From Candidatus Buchananbacteria bacterium (GTDB lineage: Bacteria; Patescibacteriota; Patescibacteriia; CAIXNZ01), in the NCBI GenBank assembly GCA_030592165.1, contig JAUVKC010000060.1, positions 1 through 6,313 of the forward strand: a stretch of 6,313 nt of DNA, given 5' to 3'. The position numbers and the translations under genes are program-made. Under the pieces are notes generated by a model that searched no databases, had not been told where the DNA came from, and was given only the letters and a program-made list of their open reading frames with translations. Shown here one piece after another: positions 5,234-6,313 of the stretch; positions within the stretch are counted from its first letter, which is position 1; the number at the start of each line of letters is the position of its first letter.

Positions 5234-5260
5234 AACGCTCCATAAATCGGGAGCGTTTTT
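5232..5260 (+). terminator. Terminator overlapping the HD gene stop codon
   Basis: AAAACGCTCC (5232-5241) pairs perfectly over 10 bp with GGAGCGTTTT (5250-5259), with an 8-nt loop and a T run to 5260. The left arm begins in the TAA stop codon (5231-5233). Confidence 0.93.
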
Positions 5261-5263
5261 AAA

Positions 5264-5292
5264 TTGACAAATTTTACTATCTGGTTTAAGCT
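5264..5292 (+). promoter_or_regulatory. Sigma-70-type promoter of the dGTPase-family gene
   Basis: A perfect TTGACA (5264-5269), a 17-bp spacer, and TAAGCT (5287-5292). The -10 lies in an imperfect inverted repeat, GGTTTAA (5283-5289) facing TTTAACC (5295-5301), which could be an operator or chance. Confidence 0.78.
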
Positions 5293-5312
5293 GATTTAAC
5301 CACACAAAAAAT

Positions 5313-5319
5313 AAGGAGG
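5313..5319 (+). promoter_or_regulatory. Strong ribosome binding site of the dGTPase-family gene
   Basis: AAGGAGG lies 5 nt before the ATG at 5325. The site is intact, so the frameshifted gene still has normal initiation signals. Confidence 0.9.
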
Positions 5320-5324
5320 AAAAA

Positions 5325-6313
5325 ATGAAAGAACTTTTAAAATTTAAAGGGGCACTTGCCAGTAAAAAATTTCACAACAAAAAAACATTAGGGCGATTAG
5401 GTACCAATAAAAACATCTTGTTAATTAATGACAAGGAATATGATGGCGATGAACTTATGAGCCACCTAATGAATCCATATACTGTTGATTTAAACAAAGT
5501 TCTTAACAGTAAAGCTTTTCGTCGGTTAGCTGACAAAATCAGGTTTTTGCGTTACCAAACAATCCTCACATTCGCTGTAGGGGTCATCACACCCTTGAAG
5601 TTGTAGCTTTTGCTGTTCCTGTTGCTGAATTTCTGGGCTTAAATGTTGAACTTTGCCAAGTCATCTCCTTAGCACATGACATTGGACACGCTCCCTTTGA
5701 ACATTTTGGTGAAAGTTTTATCTCTCAGCATTCAACAAACAATTTTCATCATGCCACTAATGGTGTCATAGTTGCCCAACAACTTGAACGAAAAGGTTCT
5801 GGTTTAAATCTTACAATTGAAACTCTGCAAGGAATCATTCTTCATTCAAAGACTAAAGACATGGAAATTAAAACTGATGAGTTTCTTTTACAGGAATATA
5901 ATCTTGTGATGCTGGCTGACAAAATTGCCTATACTTTTTCTGACTACAACGATGCCAAAAGGATTGGCTATTTCACGAAAGTAAATGATTCAGGAATCAA
6001 TTTTTTTGGCTCATACCAAAGAAAAAGAGTTGAAAACTGCATGAATGCTCTTATTATTGAAAGTGCTGAAAAGGGTCAAATTTCTTTCGAGCAATCAGAA
6101 ACTGCTATTAAATTTAAAAGGTTACGCAAATGGATGTTTGAAAAAGTATATTTACCCATTAACGACACCTACATCGTACAAAAAGCTTATCTTGAATATT
6201 TATTTGAATTTTTAAATAATGAAACCTTCTTTGAAGGTTGCGATCCCTGTTTGGTTCTTTCTCTGATGACTGATCAGGAAGTCTTTCAATTTGGTGAATT
6301 TTGCAAAACAGCC
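5325..6313 (+). pseudogene. dGTPase (dNTP triphosphohydrolase) family gene, frameshifted, 3' end beyond the window
   Basis: dGTPase-family enzymes cut dNTPs into deoxynucleoside and triphosphate. The frame opened by the ATG at 5325 runs to TAG at 5604-5606 (93 codons) and matches the family only up to about residue 71 (NPYTVDLNKVLNSKAFRRLADK in family terms: the NPYTVDLNKVL and SKAFRRL blocks). The match then continues in another frame from about 5537, reading QVFALPNNPHIRCRGHHTLEV, which stays open for at least 258 codons to the window end. That second frame holds the metal-binding histidine of HHTLEV, the HD of SLAHDIGHAPFEHFGE, and the later aspartate of MLADKIAYTFSDYNDA. With one base added near 5535-5539 (for example A4 to A5, giving DKNQVF where the family has DKTQVF), all parts join into one protein of over 330 residues. 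The intact frame, promoter and ribosome site suggest a recent mutation or an assembly or sequencing indel rather than an old pseudogene. As given, the product is truncated before the HD motif and inactive. Confidence 0.88.

Noticed and set aside
5534..5546. Programmed -1 ribosomal frameshift in the dGTPase-family gene
   Set aside because: The site C-AAA-ATC is not a canonical slippery heptamer. Slipping back one base would mispair the first codon position. A lost base in the A run explains it more simply.
1..6313. Defence system, CRISPR array, mobile element, tRNA or rRNA
   Set aside because: No direct-repeat arrays, transposase motifs, terminal repeats or recognisable structural RNA genes were seen. 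The two HD-type enzymes alone do not make a defence system.

Overview
The window reads as a piece of a low-GC, compact bacterial chromosome, all genes on the + strand. I think it comes from a Candidatus Patescibacteria (CPR) organism of the Parcubacteria type. That is an inference from three things. The DNA is AT-rich with short intergenic gaps. A GC-rich palindrome at 1708-1727 is of a kind I recall as a dispersed repeat in those genomes. Most genes in the first half have no Shine-Dalgarno (SD) sequence. TGA ends the gene at 4079-4582, right inside a terminator hairpin, so TGA is a normal stop here and the TGA-recoded CPR lineages are unlikely.

Layout. 1-1571: promoter, trigger factor (tig), and a long terminator hairpin. 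1572-1754: a second terminator-like hairpin, an SD-like motif with no gene behind it, an extended -10 promoter, and the palindromic repeat in the leader of the next gene. 1755-2323: a YfcE-type metallophosphoesterase with its terminator. 2323-4014: a probable four-gene operon from one extended -10 promoter. It holds an MgtC-family membrane protein, a YrdC/YciO-family threonylcarbamoyl-AMP synthase-like protein, a small membrane-anchored six-cysteine protein and a DUF167 protein, and closes with a hairpin over the last stop codon. 4019-6313: three single-gene units of one stereotyped design: a secreted protein with a PsbP-like look, an HD-domain hydrolase, and a dGTPase-family gene that is frameshifted and runs off the window.

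The genes do not form one pathway. They are mostly housekeeping: nascent protein folding (tig), tRNA t6A or related chemistry (YrdC family), and nucleotide or phosphoester hydrolysis (metallophosphoesterase, HD protein, dGTPase). Two envelope proteins are of unknown role. I see no mobile element, CRISPR array, tRNA, rRNA or defence system.

The points most worth a second look are the dGTPase frameshift, in which both frames keep the family motifs; the near-identical spacing of the last three promoter-leader units (TTGACA to ATG 60, 60 and 61 bp, each directly behind a terminator); the contrast between SD-less and strong-SD genes; and the palindromic repeat in an mRNA leader.
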